A DNA stretch of 64,000 nt from Cladopsammia gracilis (taxonomy: Eukaryota; Cnidaria; Anthozoa; Scleractinia; Dendrophylliidae), in NCBI GenBank assembly GCA_022457155.1, contig JAJGOT010000237.1, positions 62,001 through 126,000 of the forward strand, given 5' to 3'. The position numbers and the translations under genes are program-made. Of the stretch, positions 32,418-44,459 are shown piece after piece. Below the pieces are notes generated by a model. It saw only the letters and a program-made list of their open reading frames with translations. It was not told the DNA's origin and did not search any database. How positions within the stretch are numbered: position 1 is the first letter of the stretch; the number at the start of each line of letters is the position of its first letter.

Positions 32418-33270
32418 AACTATTCCCAGTGGACGTTAAGCGGGGAACTTGACAATGAGCTAAAAAAGATGTACATTAAGTCATTTTCTATTTTATAATA
32501 ATAATTGGCAAATTCCTAGATTAACTTTGCCGACATTTTTTTTCTTCTTATTCAGAACCATAATTTACTGAAATGCTGTACCATTTATTCTAAGAACGTG
32601 ACAAGAACGTTTTCCGGCTCAAATCGCCCAAAAAAAAATGGGAACGTCCAGTCCCTGCTGAGCCTCAGCCCAAAAATTAGACGTTCTGAATCTGCATAAA
32701 AAAGGAGTGTATCATTTTTTTTTTCAGACGCAAACCTGTACCGAGCCTGACGAACCTGCCTAGCAGATTCATCATTCACCATTACTTTCCGTGTGACTTT
32801 TTGTTCGCTGTTTGTTTCAGCCTCACTCCACATCTTCTCAATGCAATCATCACAACCGCCATTACGGTACGTGGTTATTGGTTTTCCTTCCTCGGCTTGT
32901 GCCGATTCACTTTCATCTCCTTCCCTTTAATTACCGTGATCTCGACTTTCCCCTGCTCCGCTCTTGCCCTCCGTTCGTGATGATATTTGGCCAAACAATG
33001 CCAAGTATTTGGTGAAATATTTCGTTCGATCACGATTCTGAACTTCACAGACTTCACAGAGCAGAACGTAGGTCATTCCTCCGTTCAGAGAACAAGTTTG
33101 ACGGCGTTCGAGTTAAATACCCAGAGATTGATAACACTTGACTTTCAAACTGATTTAAGACATCTAAGAGACAGTGCAAAAGCGTGTTGCACTCACAAGG
33201 TAAGTTCTTTTGATGTCATCATACATTTTGCCCTATGACTTTAGGATCACAACTATGCTTGATATGACCT

Positions 33271-33692
33271 TTCAAGCGGACACTGTCCCCGCTGAAATAT
33301 TGTGTTTTCATGTTATGGCCAGGAACTTCCTTGAAGCTTCCTTTATGATCTCGAAATTGGAAGAAGCCATCGCCAAAAGTGATAGAAGCAAAGAAATATG
33401 AACTAAACAGACGAAATAACGGCTGGAAAAGTCAAAATTTCAGTAAGAATGACAAGTTTGATTTCTTGACCGCCTGTCAATAAATCAAATTACATGAACT
33501 GTAATCCACTTCAATCCCATGCAATCCTGCACTTTATCTTCAAACTACTGCTTTCGTTTTGCTCTTTAGAATCTTTTTATCCAACTAAGTTGTCTTGACA
33601 TCTAGTGGCATTTCGCAATATAACGTGGAAATAAGCTAAGCCAGGAGCTTACAAAGCGAAATTTTGCTATTTCAGCAGGACAGTGTCCCTTA
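33271..33692. mobile_element. TIR element (GGACACTGTCCYGCTGAAATA)
   Basis: The left CGGACACTGTCCCCGCTGAA and the inverted right end GGACACTGTCCTGCTGAAAT are terminal inverted repeats. The interior AGCAAAGAAATATGAACTAA and ATCCTGCACTTTATCT match the element at 41668-42014. The small frames inside are not genes. Confidence 0.75.
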
Positions 33693-34312
33693 ACCCTTTA
33701 ATTCCCAATATTAAAATACAAATTCTCCTTTCTTGTCCCTATACATTTATTGCAGCAGTAGTGAGGAGAAGTTGTTCAAATATCAAGAGAATTCATCTTG
33801 TGTGATCATGTCCTTAATTCTCATGACCTTTTTGATTGATAAAGCATTGATATTACAAGGAGAAATTTGATGCTGATCACTATTTGGGGCTTAAAGGGTT
33901 AAACATTGCTAAGCATGCTCTCCAAGCGCGGGTGTCCAATGGCGGATTCTCTTCCAGACGGCTACCAACTAAAGGTACTCTTTTAGCTGTGACGATGGAT
34001 TTCGCAGCTCGCTATATGGCAAAATTTCAAACGCCATGTATCAGTGAAAGCTTATCATTATGAAACAAAGCATCTACAGCTGTCTACTAAAAACAGCACG
34101 TATTAAATTTACGTCGATTTCGGCCATAAACCCGATCAACTAAACTAAACTCTACAATGAGCTTATATCCTCTCCCGATAGTAACAAACCAATAATCAGT
34201 AATTCGAAGTAAAAGCTGCCCAGGACGGACCTTGAGTGTAGTCAGAATAACGTTTTATTTTTTAATAACGGCGTTGCACTCCCAAATTAACTCTATGGAT
34301 ACATGTAGTGTA

Positions 34313-34576
34313 GTTCTAACTTTTGAGTCTGTTGACGAAATCCCATGATGTAACCATTCAAATGAAACCTCTTCGGCAGTACGTTTGCAGGGTACCATTT
34401 GTTCTAACTTTTGAGTCTGTTGATGAAATCCTATGGTGTGACCATTCAAATGAAACCTCTTCAGCAGTACTTTTGCATGGTACCATTTGTTCTAACTTTT
34501 GAGTCTGTTGATGAAATCCTATGGTGTGACCATTCAAATGAAACCTCTTCGGCAGTACGTTTGCAGGGTACCATTT
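34313..34576 (+). repeat. Three tandem copies of an 88-bp unit
   Basis: Units start at 34313, 34401 and 34489, each GTTCTAACTTTTGAGTCTGT through GGTACCATTT. Units 1 and 3 share GGCAGTACGTTTGCAGGG, whereas unit 2 has AGCAGTACTTTTGCATGG. The same flanks surround a single unit at 21689-21776. The overlapping frames here are repeat artefacts. Confidence 0.9.
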
Positions 34577-35154
34577 GTTTTTCAGTATTTTACAAAATGA
34601 AATCATTTTAATTTGTTCTGAATGTTGCTTTTTCACCTTTCTGGTGCTATTGTGAGTATGAGGATTAAGACGAACTTTTCAAGAAAATCTTTGATTTAAT
34701 CGACATCAAGCTAAGGTGTCAAGAAATCCACGAATTCAAGACGTCTGCCAGAGCTATGAATGAAAACAATAATTTTATGACGTTATATAGGACGAAAACA
34801 AGCTTAGCACCAAAATGAGTCTACGCCTCGTGCACATCTAAGGAACTGCGTCCCAAATGGGAGGAAAAGAGGCTGTCGCATCTTATAAAGGCGTTTCTGA
34901 GCACCAAAAGCTTCTCACACTGTTCCTCGTGCGGGTGGACCGGTGAGGGTGGGACTCTGCTGACTCTGGGCTCTGTAATTCTACCCCGATGAGGGGGGTT
35001 AGGGGGGAGCATTTTGCTCGAATCATGTTTTAGTTTTTTTCATTGTAATTTCAACATGTTAAAAGGCGCGTTTTAACTTGTACCTATATCAAAAGGATGT
35101 ATCTGGCACTGTAAATTGGATGTAAATGTTAAGAAAGCTGTGTACTTGTCCCCC

Positions 35155-35488
35155 TTTAAGGTGGCTCCCAACAGTTTCCATCACTTTTCAAAACTTAGAA
35201 TTTGATGGGTCATTATAACCACTCTTTATCAGTTGATGCTGCACTCATGATATCAAATGAATGTCCAATGATTGTTAACACGTTGTTATCATTTTTGTGA
35301 CACAATATGTTACTATAGTAACGGTATAACATGCTGAAAACACCCTTAATTTTAGCTTTAAGTGTCAATAACTCAAAAATGACTCGGTGAACCCCATTTT
35401 TTATTGTCGAATTTGATCAGTGGGATAAGATGCAACTTTTGGCAAAGTTAAAAAAAATTCTGTAGGTGGGGTTCAGAGCTACCTTAAA
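35155..35488. mobile_element. MITE with TTTAAGGTRGCTC ends
   Basis: TTTAAGGTGGCTCCCAAC on the left matches, inverted, TTTAAGGTAGCTCTGAAC on the right. It is about 334 bp. A similar end (GAGCCACCTTAAA) stands alone at 6223-6238. Confidence 0.7.
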
Positions 35489-35631
35489 TTTTCTAAAACT
35501 TCGTTAAATCTTCAATATTTCTTAGTACCCTAATTAAATTTTCCAAATCCTTTAAGAAAAACAATTTCCTCCCAAACATACCCAAAAATCGCCCAAAGTG
35601 GCGGGAAAATGGCGTTCAGGTAGACCCCGCC

Positions 35632-36346
35632 TTAAGGTTACAGTGTACCGTCGGGGGTGTCTCCAGTATAACAGCTCTAGTGTCTTAAGATTACACTTAA
35701 CATAGTTAAACCCAGATATCAAATTAAAGCTTATAGAGCTGGCTATCTAAATATGGAAACCATTTGGTAATAAAGTGAATTGTCGAATTTTTTACGACGT
35801 CTAAATTCGAACGTCCGAATCAGCTTTAAAACGCTATAACTCAAAGCGATTATTGTATTTTGCTAATTTGATTTGTTCTCGGGTTTCCGAACACGAAGCG
35901 CTAAAAAAAACGTGTCGGCGATTTCCCATATTCAATTGCAGTGAAAAGTTACAGAATATTTTCGAAAAAAGGAGGAAAAAAATTGGAATGATCGCACGGA
36001 AATGGCTCTTGACGAAAAAGTTTTCGGAAATAAGAAATTCGCCGACATGCTTTTGTTGATTATATGTTAGCCTAGCTTCTGTCCAAATTTGAGGAAAATC
36101 GAACAAATTCCCTTTGAGTTGTAGCTCTTTAAAGTGTCCCCAACAAGCGAAAAATTAACTTTGAGAAAACAGCGCTTAAAAAAACATATCGCTTCATAAA
36201 CAAACTCCGCCCACAAAAGTTATACTGTCATTTCTCCGTCAATTTTCACTATTTTTGGATGAAAGTTCATTCTGTAAACTTTATTTTGACGCCAAAAAAA
36301 AAAAAATTCGATAAATTTTCGATCTGAAGGTACACTGTAACCTTAA
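35632..36346. mobile_element. piggyBac-type MITE with TTAA flanks
   Basis: TTAA followed by GGTTACAGTGTACC on the left is mirrored by GGTACACTGTAACC then TTAA on the right. The element body is 35636-36342. TTAA duplication is the hallmark of piggyBac-like transposition. No transposase was seen. Confidence 0.8.
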
Positions 36347-36349
36347 CTG

Positions 36350-38860
36350 ACTGTGGCACTCGTCTGGCTTCGATCGGTCGTATTTCATTGTATAATTTGA
36401 AGAAATAACATGAGAAGGCAAATTTCATCTAAGCGTTTTTTCCAGATTGTATAGAAATTGTTAGTCAAAATCATAAATTAGCTATACAGAAACAGCAGTG
36501 TTAAATAAAATGCCAGCAACGTGAATGGATGCATCGCCATTTTAACTCTTTCAGTAACCGTACTATAACTTTGAAAAACAATCGCCGCAATTTTTTTTGG
36601 TGAAAGAATGAAAGTCAAACAGCACAAACACTGTTAAATGGTAACACTTAAGACTGAGATTTCAGCCACAGATAGGTCCACGGTGAAAACATGGGGTCAA
36701 AGAGCGAACTCATCGCATTTCTAGACCATTCCATTCCGTGTTTATGTTTCGTTTATAGTGCAGTTTACGTGTCCTATCGTACTTTGGTACTTGTACTCCT
36801 GACTGACGTGTATTGAAGTTTAATACAGCTTCAATTGTGAACAAAGTTATTTTTAAACAAACAAATGTATGTGCGTGTGCTAGATGTAATCGCTAAAATG
36901 TATTAAAGTAAGATTGCATCCTTTGCACGTGCTCATTCAAAAAACGATGTTTACACTTGTCAAATTAACTGTCATGCGCGCGTGTTCACAAGGCTGAACA
37001 GCAGTGAAGGTCAGTATCAAAACTGACAAAAATTCTACTCTGATGAATATTAAAAACGCATACCCGAAATATCAAACAAATTAAATGTATCTTAAGAAAG
37101 GCATTTCAGCATTTTCCAGATTGATAACTTAGGCGTGTTTTTCGGCACATAATTCTCTGGTACTTTTAAATTCAGAAAGAAAAAAACAAGATCGAGAGAA
37201 TGAAAACAGGTTGTGGTTTCTGTTATCGCTCAGTTATCCCTCATAACACTTCTCACTCAAATGTTTACTTTCACCACCGGAATGTCACATATTTTAAGTG
37301 TTCCAAAACGACCTTCTTCTTCGAGAATTTTCTTCCTCTCTTTTTTTGCGTTAAAAATGCGCTAAAAGAGAAAAAGCATGACAATATTGAAAGAGAAGCT
37401 TCGACTTTGCGATATTTTTTGTTTTAGTTGCTTTTTTCATTTCCAACCCGAAAACAGTGTTCTTCCGTGACAACGCGAGCAAACACTAACATACCGGTTC
37501 GAGAGGTCAAAAGCAGCTTTTACGTATCAATCTTATTACGTGACTTGATTACAACAACACGAATTACCGATTCGTTAATCTCCGAATAAACACAAGCTTT
37601 CAATAGATTCCAAGTATTTCCTGTCCTGTCTCTCCGATCTAGCGGAAACTTAGCGCGTCTCAGAATAGCTTGTTTATTTGTAAGTCGTCCTTATTGGCAA
37701 ACGGAGGTCATTTTTAAACCAAGACAAAGCGTGTCTTGCATACGGCCTTAACGATTTGGCTCTTGAGCAAACGTAACTGAACAGACAGGTACGTAATAAT
37801 GAATTCCACTCTTTTCACTTTTTGCTATGCATTTCTCTTCAACGCTCGCACTTAGTTCACTGCGGCGTACTCAGTTAATGTTGTTTGTGAATTTCTACGA
37901 CTTTCTTCCAACACCCGTATTAAATAGCCCGGTTAATTCCTAAAATTAAACTGACTGCCGAAAGACAACACCGTCAAAAGCAGCAGCACAGCTCCAGGAA
38001 AATACTTGTCGACAGTTTTCATTTGAATAGTAACAATCAGCATTTTTATCCACAAAACGGCTCAAAGTTATAACCACCTCGTGCAGCATTATGAATATGG
38101 GGATCTCAGTGTATAATAAGTTTACCAGAGGGAAAAAATTGCGCGATAGTTTTCTTTGTAGAATATACTAACACAATAGGATCCAAAGACTCAAAACAAG
38201 AACTGTTTAACAGGATTCAAGAGTTCACCGAGGCAGAAAGAAAGAGCTACAAAAGTGGGTTGGTTTTGTCTGTTTTAAAGTTATTTTTTCCATGGGAGCA
38301 GTTGTCATGTGGAGCTCAACTTTGTAAGGCGAGACAAAAGGGACGTGAGTCGAGGGTGCTTAAATTTCAAAACTGAACTGGTAATTTCGTTTTGAAAACA
38401 AATTAGGAACAATCCATTTTCCGGATATTTTAGTTGGGGATTGTGAAGTACGTTGCGAGGAAGTCTGAAAACAAAAAACCGGAAAACGAATTGTAAATGG
38501 TAAGCGACATCTCTTTCGGCTATTTCGGATGGAATGTTGATTTTAGCCGAGAAACCCTTGCTATCATTCAACGGTCCAGACGGTCATTCCAACTGGTTCT
38601 TTCCTAAAAATGGTAAGCACCACAGCAGAACAAAGCATGCACATTGTAGCCCGGGTAAAAATGTTCGCGTTTTTTGTTTTGTTTTCAAGGTAAACCAGTA
38701 GACCAAACAACCAGAATTCTCGTTTCAGACAGCACAAATCAATGGATAGTGGTGACAGTGGTGTACGTCGAATTATTGGCTAACTTTTCATCAAGCAAAT
38801 TATCCCCGGTGGGGACTCGCTCGGGACTCCCATGTAAAAGTGACGGGGGTGATCGTCGTC
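36350..38860. other. Gene-free stretch, no feature recognised
   Basis: No conserved coding signal, RNA gene or clear inverted-repeat element was noticed. Confidence 0.5.
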
Positions 38861-38866
38861 CCTTTT

Positions 38867-39182
38867 AAGGCCCGTTTACACCGGCGATTTTTTGTGCAAT
38901 TTTTGTCGCACTTGTCGATGCAATTTTTGTCGCGCGCAAGTTGCATCTTCAAATCGCATGTGTAAACGGGCGGCGATTTCAGTGCGATTTGTCGCGCGAT
39001 GTCGCAGAGGTTTTTTCGAACATGTTCAAAACCCGATGCAACTTGGCGGCGATTTTTGGGAGGCACAGCAAATCAAAGCAAATGTCGCACACGAATCGCA
39101 CAGGAAATCACCGCAATTTTACACTTGCGACAAAAGTTGCATGGAGAGCGCGACAAATTGGCATGTGTAAACCACCCTTTAG
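38867..39182. mobile_element. TIR element rich in TTTGTCGC motifs
   Basis: AAGGCCCGTTTACACC on the left pairs with GTGTAAACCACCCTTT on the right. The interior repeats TTTGTCGC/GCGACAAA motifs. Three overlapping frames are by-products of this composition. Confidence 0.75.
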
Positions 39183-39579
39183 GGATTAAAATTCACGGTT
39201 CAGTGGTATCACTAAAAGTCTTTAAATTGAAAATGACTACTGTCCGAGTTATTCTGATACATATAAGGGAAATGGTCAAAACTATTGTACTCGGACAGGA
39301 CCCACCATTTTACAAAAAAACTGGTGGTCTCCTTATGTACCCCCTCTCCCCCACCTAAAAAGATGGTGTCTTGTTGGTATAGCCCCCATTCTATCAGGAG
39401 TAGAAACTGGGAGAAAGATAAAAATCTTCCTGTTCCATTTTACTAGCAAAGCAAGCTTCATGCACACAGAATATTAAACTCTCATGTCTAATTTTTAACT
39501 TGTGTCCATTACACTCATCAGATAGGTGGTATGTTGTGTAACCTCCCTACCCCTACACAAGGTGGGTCCTTGTCAAGTA

Positions 39580-39810
39580 TACTTGTTATGACCACTTCCC
39601 TAAGGGTATTATATCAGAAAAAATATACCATCAGGAACAACTTTCCAGAAAGAGCAAGTCCCACTTGGGGGTATAAAACATAAATGTGCGCCACGCACTG
39701 GTTACCTTTTAGGGGTTCCTTCCAAAATTTCCCTCGATCACTCTGTCATTTAAATGGGAGCCCCCCTCGAAACTCCCCCCTCCCCCTCCCCCCCCCCCCC
39801 CCCCCACCCT
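39580..39810. repeat. Dispersed repeat ending in a C run
   Basis: GTTACCTTTTAGGGGTTCC, TTCCAAAATTTCC and the following TAAATGGGAGC resemble 7990-8075. It ends in a C-rich tract at about 39775-39805. Confidence 0.5.
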
Positions 39811-41094
39811 CACGGGGAATTTTCACCGGTACATTTACTGTTTACTTTACTATGAGTGAATGCAGATGGATTTAGGCTGTAAAATATACAATAGTTTACT
39901 TTTTAAAATTGCTATCCCCCCCCTCATGGATCCACAAGTAAACTAAAATAAAATAAAATAAATGTTATTTTGGTTCGACTTGGACGACCTGACGTGCATT
40001 TCTCAGCATTAAAAGCTAGCAAAATATTTTTACGAAATATAATGTATGGAACTTGCGAGATCTGCGGTCAAAATGAGAATGTGCATGAATTAGGAACCAG
40101 GTGGATTTCCAGTCCAAGGTCAAGTGGCTTCCATTAACTGATCAAACTATTGTAGGAATGATAGGAAAGAGTTATCTACTGGAAGGTATGTTTATATTCT
40201 TGCGAGTGATTTACCGTGAAATATACCACGAGTGAACTGATTTTTCTGTAAACACACGACCTCAGGTGTGCGAGTAGATGTTGGGGCGGGGGAGGGATGG
40301 CAGAGGAAAGAGGGGCATTGGATTGAGAGGAAATGTGCATCTCTCGCTCTCCGGGGTATTATTTTCAGTTGGTTTGGTGGAATCGTATTGTGCACACTTG
40401 TCCTCAGTTGTCTCATATTTAGGGAATGGTTTCAAATACAATTACGAGAAGGTACAAAGGACCGCAGGACATACTGTTTGGTTGATATTTATCTGTCTTC
40501 ATATTTACGAGTATGTCGTTCTGTCGAGTCGAATGATTGGCTCGATATGGGATAAAGTGCGATATACATACAGCTTGTTCTCGAGTATGTTAGACTTTAT
40601 TGCAGAATTAGTAAAAATAATCTGTTTCAGCGGCTCAAGATTATTCAAAAGGCCAGACTGATTTAGTCACGGCAAGATCAGAATTTTTCGGTGTTGAGAC
40701 TTAAATCCCCATTGATTGATAAACTGCTTAAAATGTTCCGGGTGGGCTCATACTTTTTTCAGGTTGCGTGCAGTTTCGCATGTCTTTATTTAAGCATACG
40801 TACAAAAATGTGGTTTCTGGATCGTGTTTTTCTTTATTTGTTTCGTTTTAAACAGAGTATTGGTTTTGACCATTTTCAGCCCGGATCTGAAAAGGTCCTG
40901 AAACGGGGTTGTTCCGGTCCGAAAAAGGGGCACCATTTTGCTCGTCTAAACTTGGGAGAAATGATAGATTTTGGTCAGGGTTTCGAAATCTGTGGAAAAG
41001 CGAAGCAGTACTACAGGAAAGTGCTACTCGGTGACTTTCACCAGATGAATGGTCGCACTCGAGGATACACAGATTCAAACGTTCAATGTGGAGG

Positions 41095-41480
41095 CGCGGT
41101 GTTAGTGGTAAGCGCGTTGGACAGATCAGATTCGGTGGCTCGAGGCCTGGTCTTGGCCATCGTGTTGTTTCTTAACTTTGCTCCATGTTGTCTCTCTCCA
41201 TCCAGGTGTATAAATGGATACCGGCGAGAATAATGCTGGAGGTAACCATGCGATGGACTGGCATCCCATCCAGGGGGGTAGTAGCAATACTCCAAGTTGC
41301 TTTATGCTACAGGAAACTAGGTTAAATCAACAACAACTAGCTTTATTTACATGACTATAAATCCTTAGAGTATTGAAAAAGCATTACAGCATAACATAAT
41401 GAAATTACAATAATATAGTTTAATAAGCTCCGGCCATGTTGGTGGGTCGCCTATGGCTCGATTGTGACTTTACCTTTACC
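41095..41480 (+). mobile_element. tRNA-derived SINE with internal insertion
   Basis: The head has TTAGTGGTAAGCG (box A) and GGCTCGAGGCC (box B). The body has GTGTATAAATGGATACCGGC and GCGATGGACTGGCATCCC. About 100 bp of AT-rich sequence (about 41328-41428) interrupts it before AAGCTCCGGCCATG. The long plus-strand frame ending here gets its last 40 residues from this SINE. Confidence 0.75.
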
Positions 41481-41667
41481 GAAAGTTCAACAGAAAAATA
41501 GGCTTATACGGTCTTGTACGACCTTGCACAGCACAATGGGTAACACCACGGTAAAATAATACTCAATAGCTTTTATTGAATGTTGACACTTAAGGATTTC
41601 ATCTGCAGACTAAAAAAAAAATAGAAACATCTCGGACAGTAAATAGACAGCAACAAACAGTTGTCTT

Positions 41668-42014
41668 TTAAAGGGGCACTCTCCCGGCTGAAATATCGTG
41701 TTTCCATGACAATGGCTAAGAGCTTGTTTTAAGCTTGCTTTAAAAATAGGAAGAAAAAATCGCAAAAAGCGATGAACGCAAAGAAATATGAACTAAAAAA
41801 CAAGATAACGACTAAAAAACTCAACATTTCTCCAGATGGAAACTCTGAACTTCAAAATTGATGAACCGTAATCCACTTCCATCCTTGCAATCCTGCACTT
41901 TATCTCCAAACTGCTGCTTCTGTTTTGCTCTATAGAATCTTTTTGTCCAATAAAGTTGTATATTTGGCGATATAACATGGAAATAATTTCGTTTATATTT
42001 CGGCGGGACTCTTT
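41668..42014. mobile_element. TIR element, second copy of the 33271 family
   Basis: AAGGGGCACTCTCCCGGCTG and the inverted right end AAAGAGTCCCGCCGAAATAT form the termini. The interior is collinear with 33271-33692. Confidence 0.75.
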
Positions 42015-42129
42015 AGGATTTTGGTTTAAATCCACAGACTCAAAAGTTAAGGCATAATAATTAGCTCCACTGGAAACTACTGCTCAATAACTTTCATTGG
42101 TCACACTGGATCAAAAGTTTGAATATTTT

Positions 42130-44340
42130 CTCGTAGTTTTCTAAATTCGTAATTTCGGCACAGATAGGAAAACCATCGATACTGCCTAAAAGGACACCTA
42201 AAAGTTAGCAAGATCGTAAAATCTGAGCGTTATTTCTTGGTTAGAAACAAAGATATAAGTCAGTGAATTTTTGGCGGTGTGCAAATCTTGCAGGCATGCA
42301 AGTCTATGCAAAACTTGGCCTACCGCCATCGTTGCTCGCTCGCGCACCACAAAACCCGGCGCGTCAGTGTTGTGCAGGCTAACATTCACTGATCTATATC
42401 TCTGCTTCTAAGCAAGGCAGAACGCTCAGCTTTGCTAATTTGTAGGTCCAAACTCAAAATAAAAATTTAAAAATTTAAAAACTATGAGTGAGGCTCAAGG
42501 TTTGATTCTGTGTGGGAGTGAAGTGACAAATCTACTGCTAAGTGGTACAAAATAAGTAAACGTTGTTGAACAGTACTTCTCGTTTTAGCCGAATTTTCCA
42601 AAGTTGAATTTTCCCAAAAGGAATTTTCTGAAATTGTGCCAAGTTTCCACTTCGACGCTCGTGGAGTCAATTATTGAAATATAACCCACTTATCTCGCTT
42701 TTAAAAACATATCACGTTATCACGATCATCCGAACGATAATCTATTTATACTTCTAATTTTAGCTGAAAATTTTACCAGAGAAAACAGGAACAATGTAAA
42801 GCATGATTATATGCATGGTCGAGAATTTCTCCTGGCACATATCGATGAAGGAAACTGTGGTCGCTTTAAAACGGACGAAGGTCACTTAAAGAGATATGCA
42901 AAATGCTGATTCATCCGTATTTGAGTGTTTACTGGTCTTTACTCGAGAAAACTGATCCCCGCAAAACAAATAAGATTTTCTGAAGCAGCTATAAAACATG
43001 GTCGCTTCGGGAGGTAGTCACTTAAAATAACACTTACCATTGTAAGGAACTTCCTCTTAGCTTCAGCTTAGAATTTATTAAGTACGCGATTTGCCTTTTT
43101 TAGCTGTTATGTCAAGAATCGAATGGCATTACACGCACTTGAACACACGAACAATCAGCAACTGTATCTCATTTCAGTATCTTAAAAATCTACTGTCATA
43201 AACATATTTGTTTCGTCTGGGCTTAAGAAATTATAACCGATTAGGCGTTTATGAGATGCTTTTAAAAATTAAAGAACCCCATCATCTGCGGAATTAAATT
43301 TTCAAGAATGTCATTTCTGCGCCTTGTGCTAAGAGGTCAAAACTGCGCTTAGGGATGGGGGAATCCCATAAAAATTTTGGGTGGGGTGTGCAAACCACAG
43401 CTCTGAACCAAACGTGCGTTCAGACGGTGGGCGCGAAGGATAGGCGGCGCGGGACGACGTCAGCGCCAACGAAGCGGGCCTGTCCTCCAGCCTTTTTTCC
43501 GCTTGCAGTTTGTCTTTGAGTCGCTCTCGAATATCAGAACGCCTAGAACAGGCTAATCCCCGTTTAACTCTGACCAAACTGTGTTATAAACCTATGAGCG
43601 CCAGAAATCAAAACTCAAGAAAAATCAGTCCCAAAAATCAGTTTGTACAATATTGTAAAACAAATTGTACCATTCAAAACTACTGCCAAAGAGGTTTCGT
43701 TTGAATGGTCGCACCATAGGATTTCGTCAACAGACTCAAATAATCTTCACGATTCTGGGAAAGAAAGGGTTAATTTAAGTATCAAATTCCAGACCTAACC
43801 CCTTAAATTTTTAACTTTTTTTATGTCAAAGGGGCAAAAATCTATAAAGGCGTTTTCTTTTTATTATATCTAGTGATTTTCTTTTCTTTTGCTGAGGTAG
43901 AAACCTAACATCACAAGCCTTCCATCATAGACAGCATTTTTAAAATTTACACCTGTTTACACGCAGGTTGAATGAAGCATAGAAATAACAGTGACCCACC
44001 CACGAGATCGAAAAATCGTTTTTCCGTGGTAAAGCTCCGTTGGCCACGGTTTTTCAAAAGCCGATTAATGTTAATCCTGGATTAAAATTTAACCAAAGCT
44101 TTCATTCCTCTTGTTTCAAATCTGTTCTCTTGTCATTTGGTTTCCGTGTTGTTATACAGTAAAATACAGAAACATGTTTCAGATGAAAATAGATTTGTTT
44201 CGGCTGATGTTCAGAAATAAAGATACAGTTGTCGATTACGCATGTTACGCGTTTAGCAAGGTAAACGGCGTCACTGTTTCCCTCGTCTGAATTAAAAACC
44301 TCGGTATTTCTTCTCGCAGTTTATGATGAGCGTGCAAAGG
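42130..44340. other. Gene-free stretch, little recognised
   Basis: It holds a repeat piece at 43660-43740 (CATTTGAATGG/GAGTCTG family) and AACGCCTAGAACAGGCTA near 43539, which recalls the palindrome at 59397-59559. Nothing coding was recognised. Confidence 0.5.
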
Positions 44341-44345
44341 TCAAA

Positions 44346-44453
44346 ATACCATAAAATCAGAGATATTTCGAAGGGGGAGGGGATTCATAATGCGGGCAGA
44401 TCTAGAAGCAGGAGGGGGGAGGGACAGAAGTTACAACCGGGATTTTATGGTAT
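44346..44453. mobile_element. Tiny MITE with ATACCATAAAATC ends
   Basis: The exact 13-bp inverted repeats ATACCATAAAATC and GATTTTATGGTAT bound 108 bp of purine-rich sequence. Confidence 0.65.
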
Positions 44454-44459
44454 CATATA

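Noticed and set aside
39514..39520. Minus-strand CTGATGA with a possible GTGT/ACAC stem
   Set aside because: The stem is followed by AAGTT instead of GAAA, so the catalytic core is missing.
40691..41233. 180-codon plus-strand ORF
   Set aside because: The final part is translated tRNA-SINE, the rest shows no domain, and no splice structure supports it.
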